A stretch of DNA of 64,000 nucleotides, taken from the NCBI RefSeq assembly GCF_001984065.1, contig NZ_LYVP01000020.1, positions 1-64,000 of the forward strand. Reading direction: 5' to 3'. The DNA comes from Pseudomonas sp. KK4. Lineage in GTDB: Bacteria; Pseudomonadota; Gammaproteobacteria; Pseudomonadales; Pseudomonadaceae. Of the stretch, positions 8,956 to 15,761 are shown piece by piece (positions within the stretch are counted from its first letter, which is position 1; every line of letters begins with the position of its first letter). Made by a program: the position numbers and the translations under genes. The notes below the pieces were generated by a model. It was not told where the DNA came from. It worked only from the letters and a program-made list of their open reading frames with translations, and did not search any database.

Positions 8956-9155
8956 ACTAGAGAAAGAACAATCTTCAAACAACTAGAGTCATTTTTGTAA
9001 GCCGCTTCTGGAACAATGAAGATCAAAATCACGGTTTTATGTCATTTCAGTGATACTTGCTAGCGGAGCCCCTCTTATTCTTCGTTAGCAATCAGTTCTT
9101 TCTCACCCTCACACCTTAAAGGCCACCCTTCATAGCAGGTTGGCCTTTTGTTTTT
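8956..9155 (+). ncRNA. Candidate ~200-nt small RNA of the island
   Basis: A near-consensus promoter (8921-8949) and a strong rho-independent terminator (9118-9155) delimit a transcript of about 200 nucleotides with no convincing coding frame. It could be a free regulatory RNA or an attenuated leader of the 9220-11923 operon. The assignment rests only on these two signals. Confidence 0.4.
9118..9155 (+). terminator. Rho-independent terminator
   Basis: The 8-bp stem AAAGGCCA / TGGCCTTT, extended by CC/GG beyond a mismatch, is followed by TTTTGTTTTT. It lies upstream of the 9220 gene and downstream of the promoter at 8921. Confidence 0.8.
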
Positions 9156-9219
9156 CTGACGCAATCCATTTAAATGTTATTTATAACGATTATTCACCAA
9201 TATCTTTGGAGGTATTCCA

Positions 9220-9471
9220 ATGTTAAAAATCAAACTCTGTGTTTTTTGCAGTAAACCGATAGTCACTCGGCGCCGCAGTGATGCAAAAACGTGCAGTAAT
9301 TCATGTCGGACGAGATTGTGTAGTTTTTCAAAGGCTAACGCTGTATCAATCAAGCTAACGATATCCAAGCTTGAGTTCAGGAAACTGAAATTAGAAGCTG
9401 ATGGTCTCGGCATTCTGGTAAATCAATTGATGATCAGTCGATCACTGAATAACTCTGGAGCCGTATTGTGA
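9220..9471 (+). CDS. Small Cys4 zinc-ribbon-like protein, unknown function
   Basis: I do not recognise this 83-residue protein. Its N-terminus holds CVFC (C7, C10) and then CSNSC (C25, C29), a Cx2C...Cx3C pattern typical of a small zinc ribbon, set in basic residues (VTRRRSDAK). A helical C-terminal half follows. It begins with ATG behind a strong TTTGGAGGT at ideal spacing. It heads an operon of five island genes, overlaps the next gene by GTGA, and shares the Cys4 N-terminal layout with the 464-codon gene two steps downstream. A nucleic-acid-binding role is a guess from the zinc motif. Confidence 0.65.
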   Translation: MLKIKLCVFCSKPIVTRRRSDAKTCSNSCRTRLCSFSKANAVSIKLTISKLEFRKLKLEADGLGILVNQLMISRSLNNSGAVL

Positions 9472-9665
9472 AAATCAGCCTGAACTCCCGCACAGAGGCA
9501 AAGCTAAACAAAATAATGAGCCTCTTAAATGAAACGTCCGCTGCTCACGTAGTCAATTTGATGACCAGCGCCTTCTTGGAAAGTTTAAAAACAAACTATA
9601 ATTTACCCGCCCATGGGGACCATAATGACAATCAAGAGAATCAGAACCTGCGCTATATGCAATAA
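9468..9665 (+). CDS. Small protein, possible ribbon-helix-helix regulator
   Basis: This 65-residue protein starts with GTG overlapping the previous stop as GTGA, with CTGGAG upstream. The first 45 residues (KISLNSRTEAKLNKIMSLL, then ETSAAHVVNLMTSAFLESL) read like a short beta strand followed by two helices, similar to CopG/Arc-type ribbon-helix-helix DNA-binding proteins. The C-terminal tail is polar and Asn/His-rich. If correct, it could regulate the operon. The family assignment is only by pattern. Confidence 0.55.
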   Translation: MKISLNSRTEAKLNKIMSLLNETSAAHVVNLMTSAFLESLKTNYNLPAHGDHNDNQENQNLRYMQ

Positions 9666-11007
9666 CGAATTCATCACTAGCCAAATCAAGGCTAAGCACT
9701 GTCAACCATGCCGACCGAAGGCACGACAAAAAAACCAGCAAAATAAACGCCAGACTATTGCACAGAAACGTGTGTTAAAACTCTCACAGTCTGATGAATG
9801 GCTATGGATCGCTAGAGAATGCAAAAGGGCCGGTACAGTAGAGATACTGCACGGTGTAGATATTCCGGCACTACTAACAGTATATAGGTCACGTTTTAAG
9901 ACCCACGGATACGACAAAGAGACAAATAAAACGAATTATCATCTTTGTCATATTTCCCCAGCAGTCGGCAAAGAGACAGTAGGACTATTACATCACCAGA
10001 ATCTCTTCATCGGCAGTGCATTTCACAACCAAACTCACGGCAACAAAAGTTACCTCGATCGAGGATTGTGCATCCCCAAAAGCAAGCTGAAAGCTAGGTG
10101 GAAAGTAACCAGCACAACCAGTGATCGTGTTGTATTGGACAAAGTTACTGAATTCCTGGGCCAAGTGTTGATTGACTATGCCAAAGAAAACCCTGTTACC
10201 AAGAGTCAGCGATTCTGCGTAGCTAAGTGGATATTTCAAAACGATCCTAACAATACACTGCCACTGAGCAAGCTTGAACAAATGTCGATGTCTGACCTTC
10301 GTGCTATCAAGGCCAAAGCGGCAGAGAAAGAAGCGTACATTATTGATTATGCAACCAAACGATCATTCATTGTCTTGCTGGAAGAATGTGAGCGGCTGTC
10401 GGAACAACTCCCAGCAGGAGAACATCAATCTGACATTGCATTCATGGTCCCTGTGCTTCAGGTGGCAGTTGCATGGCTTAGTCGCCAGCCCGATCAACAG
10501 GGACTGTCGAGTATTCTTGAGAACCCTTATGGAGTCACATGGAACCCTTTGCAACTCCGTGAAGGTATGGATGCATCAATGCTGCGAGACTTCATTGGCT
10601 TTCGGACGTTCCACACCCTTCAGGGACAGCCTCTAGACCGCAGGATGATTCGCAACACCCTGAGCAAGTATTTGATGGTAACGTCGCTCTCTCCTGACTA
10701 CAGCGAGTCTGACGCTAATAGCGCAATCCAAAGGCACTACGCAGATGAGTATTCCCGATTTGTAAAACAAGTGCCGGTTATCAAGAACGCAATCATCACC
10801 CTTGGACTACCTGACAATTTGATGTTAGCTGATGAGATTGCAAAAGCAGAAGTTGCTGCATACGAAGAATCAATGTTTGCCTGCTTTCAACCAAACCAGT
10901 GCACAGATTTACTTGATTACTCGACAACTCATTATGAAGTTGAGCATGATTACACTCCCAACCCAAATTTAGTCACATACCAAGAGCCAACATTCTGCCC
11001 CTTCTGA
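9625..11007 (+). CDS. Large island protein with N-terminal zinc ribbon and HNH-like motif
   Basis: I cannot name this 460-residue protein. It has an N-terminal Cys4 cluster (C9, C12, C26, C29) followed by a basic, Gln-rich linker. Near residues 104-140 there is NYHLCHISP, then GLLHHQNLFIG, then NQTHGN, which has the H...N...H spacing of an HNH-type nuclease or structural HNH fold. The rest (residues 160-460) is largely helical with an acidic end. The start at 9625 is preferred over 9613 because GGGGA sits 5 bases before it. It is the third gene of the 9220-11923 operon and overlaps gene two. It could be a nuclease, a replication factor or a packaging factor; none is shown. Confidence 0.6.
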   Translation: MTIKRIRTCAICNNEFITSQIKAKHCQPCRPKARQKNQQNKRQTIAQKRVLKLSQSDEWLWIARECKRAGTVEILHGVDIPALLTVYRSRFKTHGYDKETNKTNYHLCHISPAVGKETVGLLHHQNLFIGSAFHNQTHGNKSYLDRGLCIPKSKLKARWKVTSTTSDRVVLDKVTEFLGQVLIDYAKENPVTKSQRFCVAKWIFQNDPNNTLPLSKLEQMSMSDLRAIKAKAAEKEAYIIDYATKRSFIVLLEECERLSEQLPAGEHQSDIAFMVPVLQVAVAWLSRQPDQQGLSSILENPYGVTWNPLQLREGMDASMLRDFIGFRTFHTLQGQPLDRRMIRNTLSKYLMVTSLSPDYSESDANSAIQRHYADEYSRFVKQVPVIKNAIITLGLPDNLMLADEIAKAEVAAYEESMFACFQPNQCTDLLDYSTTHYEVEHDYTPNPNLVTYQEPTFCPF

Positions 11008-11146
11008 CAACGGGAGGTAGTATCTATACATGATAACTGCATATAGCTCTAAGCCTTATAGAATCATGCTTCCAAAGCTTTTTACGCGAGCAAACTCCAT
11101 ACTGTCAACTGACAGGAAACAACATTTAAATAAGAGGATAAAACTT

Positions 11147-11386
11147 ATGAGTCTAGAAAAATTCAGCAGGGGTTTTAAACAAGCAGTTGCACGCCGCAAG
11201 GCACAGCCAACTGTACAGCCAGTAGAATCATTAATTGAAAAGATCGCAACCACAACAATCAATGTCAAACAAAGCACCAAACCAAGCAGCATGCACCTAT
11301 CAGAAGATCAGATGCTTGAGCAGTATCGCGTGAGAATTTTAACCATGGCTTTGACCACGCTAAGACAGCGAAAGCTATTGAACTGA
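11147..11386 (+). CDS. Small basic protein, unknown function
   Basis: This is a 79-residue basic protein (SLEKFSRGFKQAVARRKAQP) with a hydrophilic middle and a helical end (MLEQYRVRILTMALTTLRQR). The start at 11147 is favoured by AGAGGAT seven bases upstream. An in-frame ATG at 11030 (118 residues), with GGGAGG 13 bases away, is a possible alternative. It lies in the same orientation and spacing as the neighbouring operon genes. No family is recognised. Confidence 0.5.
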   Translation: MSLEKFSRGFKQAVARRKAQPTVQPVESLIEKIATTTINVKQSTKPSSMHLSEDQMLEQYRVRILTMALTTLRQRKLLN

Positions 11387-11449
11387 TTTGCAGACGTAAC
11401 CAAACAGGCGATAACACCATAGGCAATTTCTACCAATGAGGAAAAATAC

Positions 11450-11923
11450 ATGACTACTATTAAGATTTCAGGAACCGCTCCAAAGTTTGAACAAGGCGTT
11501 TTGGAACAGCGTCAACACGACTATCGCTATGCTTATGATGTAAACGGCCTATACATGGAGAAAATAACCGGCGGCATTGGCTTTCTCTTTCTTGCTAATG
11601 TGATTGAGAAATCCAAGCGTGGCTATGAACTTGCTGAGACATTACCAATCACCCACGAGCCGTTTAACTATTCATGCTGGATGTCGAAACCTCAAGAACT
11701 TCGTGATATTGACCTTCAAGAAAGTGATGAGAGAATTAAGCAAGAATATATCAAACAGTTAGAAGAAGAACGTCAGCGGTATCGCAACCTGCTCACTGCC
11801 CAGTTGCTGGAAGCTGACATGATCAAAGAACAGAAACGATTGGACAATGCGAAAGCTAAACGAATGGCCGAGATTGAAGCCGAAGTCAACGGCACATTCG
11901 CTGAGTTAATCATTCCAGAGTGA
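11450..11923 (+). CDS. Island protein with C-terminal coiled coil, unknown function
   Basis: This is a 157-residue protein preceded by GAGGAAAAA. The first 80 residues look globular (YRYAYDVNGLYMEKITGGIG). Residues 85-145 are strongly charged and heptad-like (SDERIKQEYIKQLEEERQRY), predicting a coiled coil. It is the last gene of the operon, ahead of a strong terminator at 11948. I recognise no family. Confidence 0.55.
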   Translation: MTTIKISGTAPKFEQGVLEQRQHDYRYAYDVNGLYMEKITGGIGFLFLANVIEKSKRGYELAETLPITHEPFNYSCWMSKPQELRDIDLQESDERIKQEYIKQLEEERQRYRNLLTAQLLEADMIKEQKRLDNAKAKRMAEIEAEVNGTFAELIIPE

Positions 11924-11947
11924 TTCATTAATGTCAGCAACACCATC

Positions 11948-11984
11948 AGCCCTTGAACGCCTACCAGCGGTCAAGGGCTTTTTT
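11948..11984 (+). terminator. Rho-independent terminator ending the island operon
   Basis: The 9-bp stem AGCCCTTGA / TCAAGGGCT, with an inner ACGC/GCGG extension, is followed by six T. It lies 25 bases after the stop at 11923 and closes the 9220-11923 transcription unit. Confidence 0.9.
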
Positions 11985-12010
11985 GTTAGCGGTCTTAATT
12001 ACGATATAAT
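11983..12010 (+). promoter_or_regulatory. Possible promoter facing the 12193 gene
   Basis: TTGTTA at 11983-11988 and TATAAT at 12005-12010 are separated by 16 bp. It would drive rightward transcription, antisense to the 3' end of the minus-strand gene at 12193. No gene or terminator follows within 180 bases, so the function is uncertain. Confidence 0.4.
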
Positions 12011-12192
12011 AACAGGCCAATAATCATTCAGAATCAGGGCTATTACAGGAAGCAATACGAGAAACTTAACATCTCAATACGTCGCAAACACTGATTATAT
12101 AAGGCCTGCGTGAAGACATTGGTTAGGCGATGCTTGTTTACCCTCCAAAGCCCTTGAAGATGGATTCAATAGCGCTAGAAACGCTGCAAATA

Positions 12193-13023
12193 TTACTCGC
12201 TTTTCAACTCCTTCATGGCATCACCCAATCCAGCCTCCATTACAGCCCAGTGTCGTTCTAGTTGTCGCTGAAGGTCCACGGCATCGCTAGCAATACCTAG
12301 ATCCTTGCGTATAGCAATCATTACTTTCAATTGCAGCTTAGAAAGTTTCTTCATCTCAGGTACAAGCATTGCGTTGAATTCACGCATCCTTACATCGCGG
12401 TTGACGTAAGCCAGTGCACGAGCATCTGAGTATTGCTGCGCCTGAGCGAAGAAGAAATCATAGTTATTTTGAAGGGCCTGGAATATCATCGCGTCCTGTC
12501 GTCCCTCCTCATTGAATTTGTGCAGATCTCGTAATATTCTGGAAGCTTCAGCGGAATTAGCGATATAAGCAGAATCGTTTATCTCGATATCTGACGTAGC
12601 ATTAAGTAAGGGCAAAAGCCTAGGCATGAGCTTTAAAAACAGCGCCCCAAATGCCGCACTTAATTCTCCAGCCAATCTTGCCGTCTCAGGCTCTGCCACC
12701 AACTTCAACTTTGCTATCGAAGCGGTAATCGCAAGAATTTCCACATTCATATTGGAGTTAACAAGGTCGCGATTAGATAATGTACCAAGGTGTAGGTTCG
12801 TAGCTTCAATATCTTCGATCACCTTCAGGTATACATCTCGCCTGAGGTTGCTCATTTTATCCTTCGCTTTCTCTTTCGAATCATGATCAATCTGCATTTT
12901 CAGTCGACGGGTGTTGTCTCTATTTGAAAGCATCACACCGAAGAGAGTGATGCCTGATGCAACGATCCCCGACCAAATCACATCCGGAACCGACTTAATA
13001 AATTCAATGATTTGTTCGATCAT
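12193..13023 (-). CDS. Membrane-anchored protein with long helical domain, unknown function
   Basis: This 276-residue protein has one N-terminal transmembrane helix (about residues 14-33, VIWSGIVASGITLFGVMLSN), then RDNTRRLKMQIDHDSKEKAK, a charged coiled-coil start, and a long helical soluble part. The layout (short N-terminus, one helix, then NR-N-RRLK-QI-HD) is one I know from uncharacterised proteins in prophages and islands, but no function is established. It is transcribed opposite to the operon on its left and divergently from the small gene at 13184. An envelope-sensing or defence accessory role is only a guess. Confidence 0.6.
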   Translation of the reverse strand: MIEQIIEFIKSVPDVIWSGIVASGITLFGVMLSNRDNTRRLKMQIDHDSKEKAKDKMSNLRRDVYLKVIEDIEATNLHLGTLSNRDLVNSNMNVEILAITASIAKLKLVAEPETARLAGELSAAFGALFLKLMPRLLPLLNATSDIEINDSAYIANSAEASRILRDLHKFNEEGRQDAMIFQALQNNYDFFFAQAQQYSDARALAYVNRDVRMREFNAMLVPEMKKLSKLQLKVMIAIRKDLGIASDAVDLQRQLERHWAVMEAGLGDAMKELKSE

Positions 13024-13183
13024 TTCTGATTCCTTGAAATCGACGGTGTGGGAGAAACCATGTTGGGTATCGTTGACTTTGCATGCCAGTCCGGCTCAGG
13101 CGTCTATCATTCATTGGTAGGAATTGATTGATGCCCACTCTAGCCGACATTTCATCAATGTATCACCCAAGGATGTGAAGCCA

Positions 13184-13399
13184 ATGCCGGACGACAATCA
13201 CGCCAACATCGTCATCGCTGATACGCTGACGCTGCTACTTCATAATCAGCATGCATTAGGAGCAGCAATTGAAGAACTGGCATCGTGGGTGAGGGTTAAC
13301 GGCTCTCCCACGGCTCACGCAAACGTCATCACAGCACTTCAAACCCTCGACACGAATGCATCCGCCATCACTGCCGGAATTCTCAAACTTAGGCAGTGA
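13184..13399 (+). CDS. Small helical protein, unknown function
   Basis: This is a 71-residue protein (MPDDNHANIVIADTLTLLLH...). It looks helical and mildly hydrophobic, without cysteines or signal sequence. The ATG at 13184 is preceded by AAGGA ten bases upstream. A TTG 60 bases earlier could extend it but lacks a ribosome binding site. It precedes the serine recombinase by 168 bases. Confidence 0.45.
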   Translation: MPDDNHANIVIADTLTLLLHNQHALGAAIEELASWVRVNGSPTAHANVITALQTLDTNASAITAGILKLRQ

Positions 13400-13494
13400 T
13401 AGCCATCCCGCTTTACTTTCGAAGGAAACTCACGGCTGGTACAAAGCACAATCCAATAGCAAATACAAGTGGATCACAACTATTTCTTTATGAA

Positions 13495-13530
13495 TTAACA
13501 TACCATTGACGACCGACAGCGGTATGTTAA
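13495..13530 (+). promoter_or_regulatory. Promoter/operator of the serine recombinase
   Basis: A perfect 10-bp inverted repeat, ttaacatacc (13495-13504) and ggtatgttaa (13521-13530), brackets the promoter: TTGACG at 13506-13511 and TAAGAT at 13528-13533 with a 16-bp spacer. It lies 38 bases before the recombinase start. It could be an autoregulatory operator or part of a recombination site. Confidence 0.65.
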
Positions 13531-13567
13531 GATGGCTGCACACTAACCAGTCGGCAGGACTAACCAA

Positions 13568-14275
13568 ATGAAAATCGTCGCTTACTACCGCGTTTCCACA
13601 AATGGTCAAGGTAAGTCGGGTTTGGGTTTGGAAGCACAAACAGAATATGTGCGTGTAGCTGCTGAATCGAATGGTTGGAACATCATTGGTGAATTCACCG
13701 ACACCGCCAGCGGCTCCATTGCACCAACAGACCGTGACCAATGCAAAGCAGCATTGGACGCTTGTGCAAAGCATGGTGCAACGTTGGTGGTCGCTAAGCT
13801 GGATCGTTTGTCACGCGACGTTGAAGACATTGCCGGACTAATGAAGCGTGTGCCATTCAAAGTGGCGACCATGCCTACTGCTGATTCATTCCAATTGCAC
13901 ATATATGCCGCACTGGCACAGCAAGAGCGTGAGTTCATTGCCCAACGAACCACCGCCGCACTCGCCAGTCTCAAGTCAAAAGCAAACGCTGGTGACAAGG
14001 AAGCACAAGCCAAGGTCGCACGGCGTGATGCTGGTCGCGCAGTAGCACACGCCAAAGGTACAACAGCAGCTACGGCAGCAGCACAAGCAGTTGCAGACAC
14101 CAATGCTGAAGCACTCCGTCAGGCTATCCAGTCAGGCATGTTTGAAGGTGTGACTACGTTGTTAGGCATGGCTAATTACTTGAATGCCAAAGGCATCACC
14201 ACTGCACGTGGTAGTGAGTTTGCACCAATGACAGTGAAGCGCACAGTTGAACGCCTTGGTCTCACCTTTCCATGA
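13568..14275 (+). CDS. Serine recombinase (resolvase/invertase family)
   Basis: This 235-residue serine recombinase has the catalytic Ser10 in [20 protein letters not shown], the active-site Arg pair in [12 protein letters not shown], and helix E near [19 protein letters not shown]. An Ala-rich linker follows, then a C-terminal helix-turn-helix ([20 protein letters not shown]) typical of the family. It could resolve multimers, invert a segment or act on its own site. Its promoter is embedded in a perfect inverted repeat. Its base composition is closer to the host than that of the left island half, so it may have joined the element separately. Confidence 0.9.
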   Translation: MKIVAYYRVSTNGQGKSGLGLEAQTEYVRVAAESNGWNIIGEFTDTASGSIAPTDRDQCKAALDACAKHGATLVVAKLDRLSRDVEDIAGLMKRVPFKVATMPTADSFQLHIYAALAQQEREFIAQRTTAALASLKSKANAGDKEAQAKVARRDAGRAVAHAKGTTAATAAAQAVADTNAEALRQAIQSGMFEGVTTLLGMANYLNAKGITTARGSEFAPMTVKRTVERLGLTFP

Positions 14276-14438
14276 CGTGAAGTAGTGACTTCCTCTGCTC
14301 AATTAGATGCGCGACCCTTCACCCTGTGGGTCTGCCTTACCCCTTCCTTTGAACGTCTAATCGATCCAACAGACATAGTAAAAGAGCCAAATACCTTTCC
14401 GTATCAGCAGGGGATGGGCTACGTGGAAAACGTCTTAG

Positions 14439-14804
14439 TCACTCACAAGGGTAAGCCCGTCTGAATGCAAATGATATTAAAGTAGTGCCCTCTAAATGCA
14501 GGAGGGAGGGATTGTCTTGCAAGTATTTGTATACAACACGAACTGCCTGCCCCCCCTTGATTCCATCGTCTGGAAGGCAAATTCGCGACTCTTTGGGGAG
14601 CTTAGGATTCAGGGCCACCATGGTGTTCAGAACGCCTTCTGTTACACCGAAGCATTGCCCATTGCCGTATGGATCATTATTTGAGGTATGGTCCATTGAG
14701 CGAATTGATGCTTGGCAATTTTCGAGCAGTTCGTTGCCGTCTGCCATAACTGAAGAACATGCCAGCATTCCCGCCAGTGTGACCGCCCCAGTCCATGCTT
14801 TCAT
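14439..14804 (-). CDS. Secreted Rap1a/Tai-like protein
   Basis: This 121-residue protein has a clear signal peptide (MKAWTGAVTLAGMLACSSVMA). The mature part has the pattern of the Rap1a/Tai family: an early Cys in ENCQAS, GQCFGVTEGVL, CLPDDG, then QAVRVVYKYLQDNPSLLH and a terminal YPC. In other bacteria Rap1a-type proteins neutralise type VI peptidoglycan amidases in the periplasm. No type VI effector gene lies nearby, so it may be an orphan immunity gene or have another periplasmic role. It is transcribed alone toward the serine recombinase. Confidence 0.75.
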   Translation of the reverse strand: MKAWTGAVTLAGMLACSSVMADGNELLENCQASIRSMDHTSNNDPYGNGQCFGVTEGVLNTMVALNPKLPKESRICLPDDGIKGGQAVRVVYKYLQDNPSLLHLEGTTLISFAFRRAYPCE

Positions 14805-14880
14805 GCTTTCGTCCCCTGAGTGATTTGAAGATGTTAGTGCGTGTTATAGCTGACCGCTACGTCACACCTTCGCCCTGGAG

Positions 14881-15189
14881 CTATGCCTTGCCCTTGACGT
14901 GATCCCCGTAGGCATACCCCAAGCTCGCCTTTCCGTGTTCCCTCTCCCGGCTGTACATCTCACTCAAGGTCCACCGTAAGCGCTCATGCTCAACCTTCAG
15001 TGCTGACAACTCATTAGAGGAATCCCTGTGCATGATGATCAGCTTGGCGATGTTCTGGTGGGCTTTTCGCAAGTCCTGACGTGTCGTCTCCAATTCCGCA
15101 CACAGTAAGGTGCATTGATGCTTGAGCATCTCCGTACGAGTCGGCATACCCAGTTCAAACCCGCTGTCATCAATCAAATCTTCGTCCAT
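14881..15189 (-). CDS. Coiled-coil island protein under a LexA-type box
   Basis: This is a 102-residue acidic protein, mostly a predicted coiled coil (MLKHQCTLLCAELETTRQDL). No family is recognised. The ATG at 15189 is preferred over the upstream TTG at 15204, which would overlap the promoter; neither has a strong ribosome binding site. A LexA-like CTGT-N8-ACAG palindrome lies at 15208-15223, directly upstream, suggesting SOS induction. A link to excision or stress response of the island is an inference. Confidence 0.5.
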   Translation of the reverse strand: MDEDLIDDSGFELGMPTRTEMLKHQCTLLCAELETTRQDLRKAHQNIAKLIIMHRDSSNELSALKVEHERLRWTLSEMYSREREHGKASLGYAYGDHVKGKA

Positions 15190-15207
15190 AGCACTACGCG
15201 CCAAATA

Positions 15208-15223
15208 CTGTATGTGCGTACAG
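15208..15223. promoter_or_regulatory. LexA-type SOS box
   Basis: CTGT-ATGTGCGT-ACAG matches the gammaproteobacterial LexA consensus CTGT-N8-ACAG and is extended to a perfect 7-bp dyad (tactgta / tacagta, 15206-15225). It sits 19 bases before the start of the 14881-15189 gene. Confidence 0.65.
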
Positions 15224-15225
15224 TA

Positions 15226-15545
15226 TAGATGCGACTAACAATGTTCAATCGGTCGACGACTGATGGTGCTGGCAGCCTTGCTGTCCCATTATCTCTGACA
15301 CTGTAAGGCGCGCCACGCCTTCACCCGTAGGGATAGGGCTAGCAGTAGGATAACGCGTCTAATCCGATGCTACAGACGCAGTAAAAGCGCCATAACAATT
15401 GCTGTATTGATCGGGAGTTCGACTGAGCTAGGGGATTTGATGAATGTTGAGCAGACGTACACCATCAACCGGAGACGTGGTTGAGCCGTGTAGCTGTAGT
15501 GAGGAGGATTTGAGTGGTAGAAATGAGTAGTAGAATCGAAAAACA
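15226..15545. other. Right-end noncoding region of the island
   Basis: About 320 bases without a supported gene. It contains short GC hairpins near 15300 and the right arm repeats at 15512-15535. It is probably the attP-side control region of the island. Confidence 0.5.
15512..15535 (+). repeat. Right integrase arm-type repeats
   Basis: Two direct repeats, gagtggtagaa at 15512 and gagtagtagaa at 15525, are 13 bp apart start to start. They match the pair near the left end in sequence, spacing and orientation. They are probable integrase arm-binding sites. Confidence 0.7.
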
Positions 15546-15581
15546 AAAAGCCCCGTAACTCATTGAATTACGGGGCTTTTA
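15546..15581. terminator. Terminator beside tRNA-Ser, island-borne copy
   Basis: The hairpin AAAAGCCCCGTAA...TTACGGGGCTTTT lies just 3' of tRNA-Ser and can work on both strands. It is a close but non-identical relative of the hairpin at 7168-7204, consistent with attP carrying its own tRNA terminator. Confidence 0.85.
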
Positions 15582-15586
15582 TATAT

Positions 15587-15604
15587 ATGGCGGAGAGATA
15601 GGGA
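15587..15604. repeat. attR: 18-bp repeat inside the tRNA-Ser 3' end
   Basis: These bases are identical to 7211-7228 and comprise the last 17 bases of the tRNA-Ser gene, including the encoded CCA, plus one base. They define the right boundary of the island while leaving the tRNA intact. Confidence 0.92.
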
Positions 15605-15677
15605 TTCGAACCCTAGGTACCGGTGAAGGTACAACGGATTTCGAATCCGTCCCATTCGGCCACTCTGGCATCTCTCC
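15588..15677 (-). tRNA. tRNA-Ser (CGA)
   Basis: This 90-nt class II serine tRNA starts GGAGAGATGCCAGAGTGGCC. It has an anticodon loop TTCGAAA with anticodon CGA (minus strand 15643-15641), a long variable arm, a T-loop GGTTCGAATCC, and ends GCCA with encoded CCA. The acceptor stem GGAGAGA pairs with TCTCTCC. Its 3' end is the integration site of the island to its left; purC lies on the other side. Confidence 0.97.
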
Positions 15678-15761
15678 AACGGCGCGCATCATAACAACAC
15701 TTTCGCCGGAAGCGAACCCCCTTTCGCGAAATATTTCTGTGCTATCAGATGCTTGCGTCGG

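Larger units (their letters stand above)
8855..9219 (+). other. AT-rich control region of the island
   Basis: This 365-bp stretch carries no convincing gene. It contains five TTGA(C/T) repeats at 8889, 8911, 8921, 8940 and 8949, a good sigma-70 promoter, a strong intrinsic terminator at 9118-9155, and a 15-codon frame at 9016-9063 (MKIKITVLCHFSDTC) with no clear ribosome binding site. The last 40 bases lead into the next operon with a good TTTGGAGGT signal. Confidence 0.6.
7211..15604. mobile_element. 8.4-kb integrative island in tRNA-Ser(CGA)
   Basis: The island is bounded by 18-bp direct repeats (7211-7228 and 15587-15604) and carries a tyrosine integrase next to the left end. Base composition is visibly richer in A+T than the flanks, especially from 7.3 to 12.2 kb. 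Paired 11-bp direct repeats with 13-bp spacing occur near both ends (7288-7311 and 15512-15535), as expected for integrase arm sites. It contains no recognisable conjugation, capsid or replication genes, so it resembles a small satellite-like or mobilisable element. Cargo includes a serine recombinase, a membrane protein and a Rap1a-like protein. Confidence 0.9.

Noticed and set aside
11030..11146. Upstream extension of the 11147 gene
   Set aside because: The earlier ATG is in frame but its ribosome binding site is 13 bases away and the extra 39 residues look unlike protein; kept only as an alternative.
14281..14438. Possible gene between the serine recombinase and the Rap1a-like gene
   Set aside because: No frame with a start signal; looks like a plain convergent intergenic gap.
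7211..15604. Complete prophage
   Set aside because: No capsid, tail, terminase, lysis or replication genes recognised; the element is too small.
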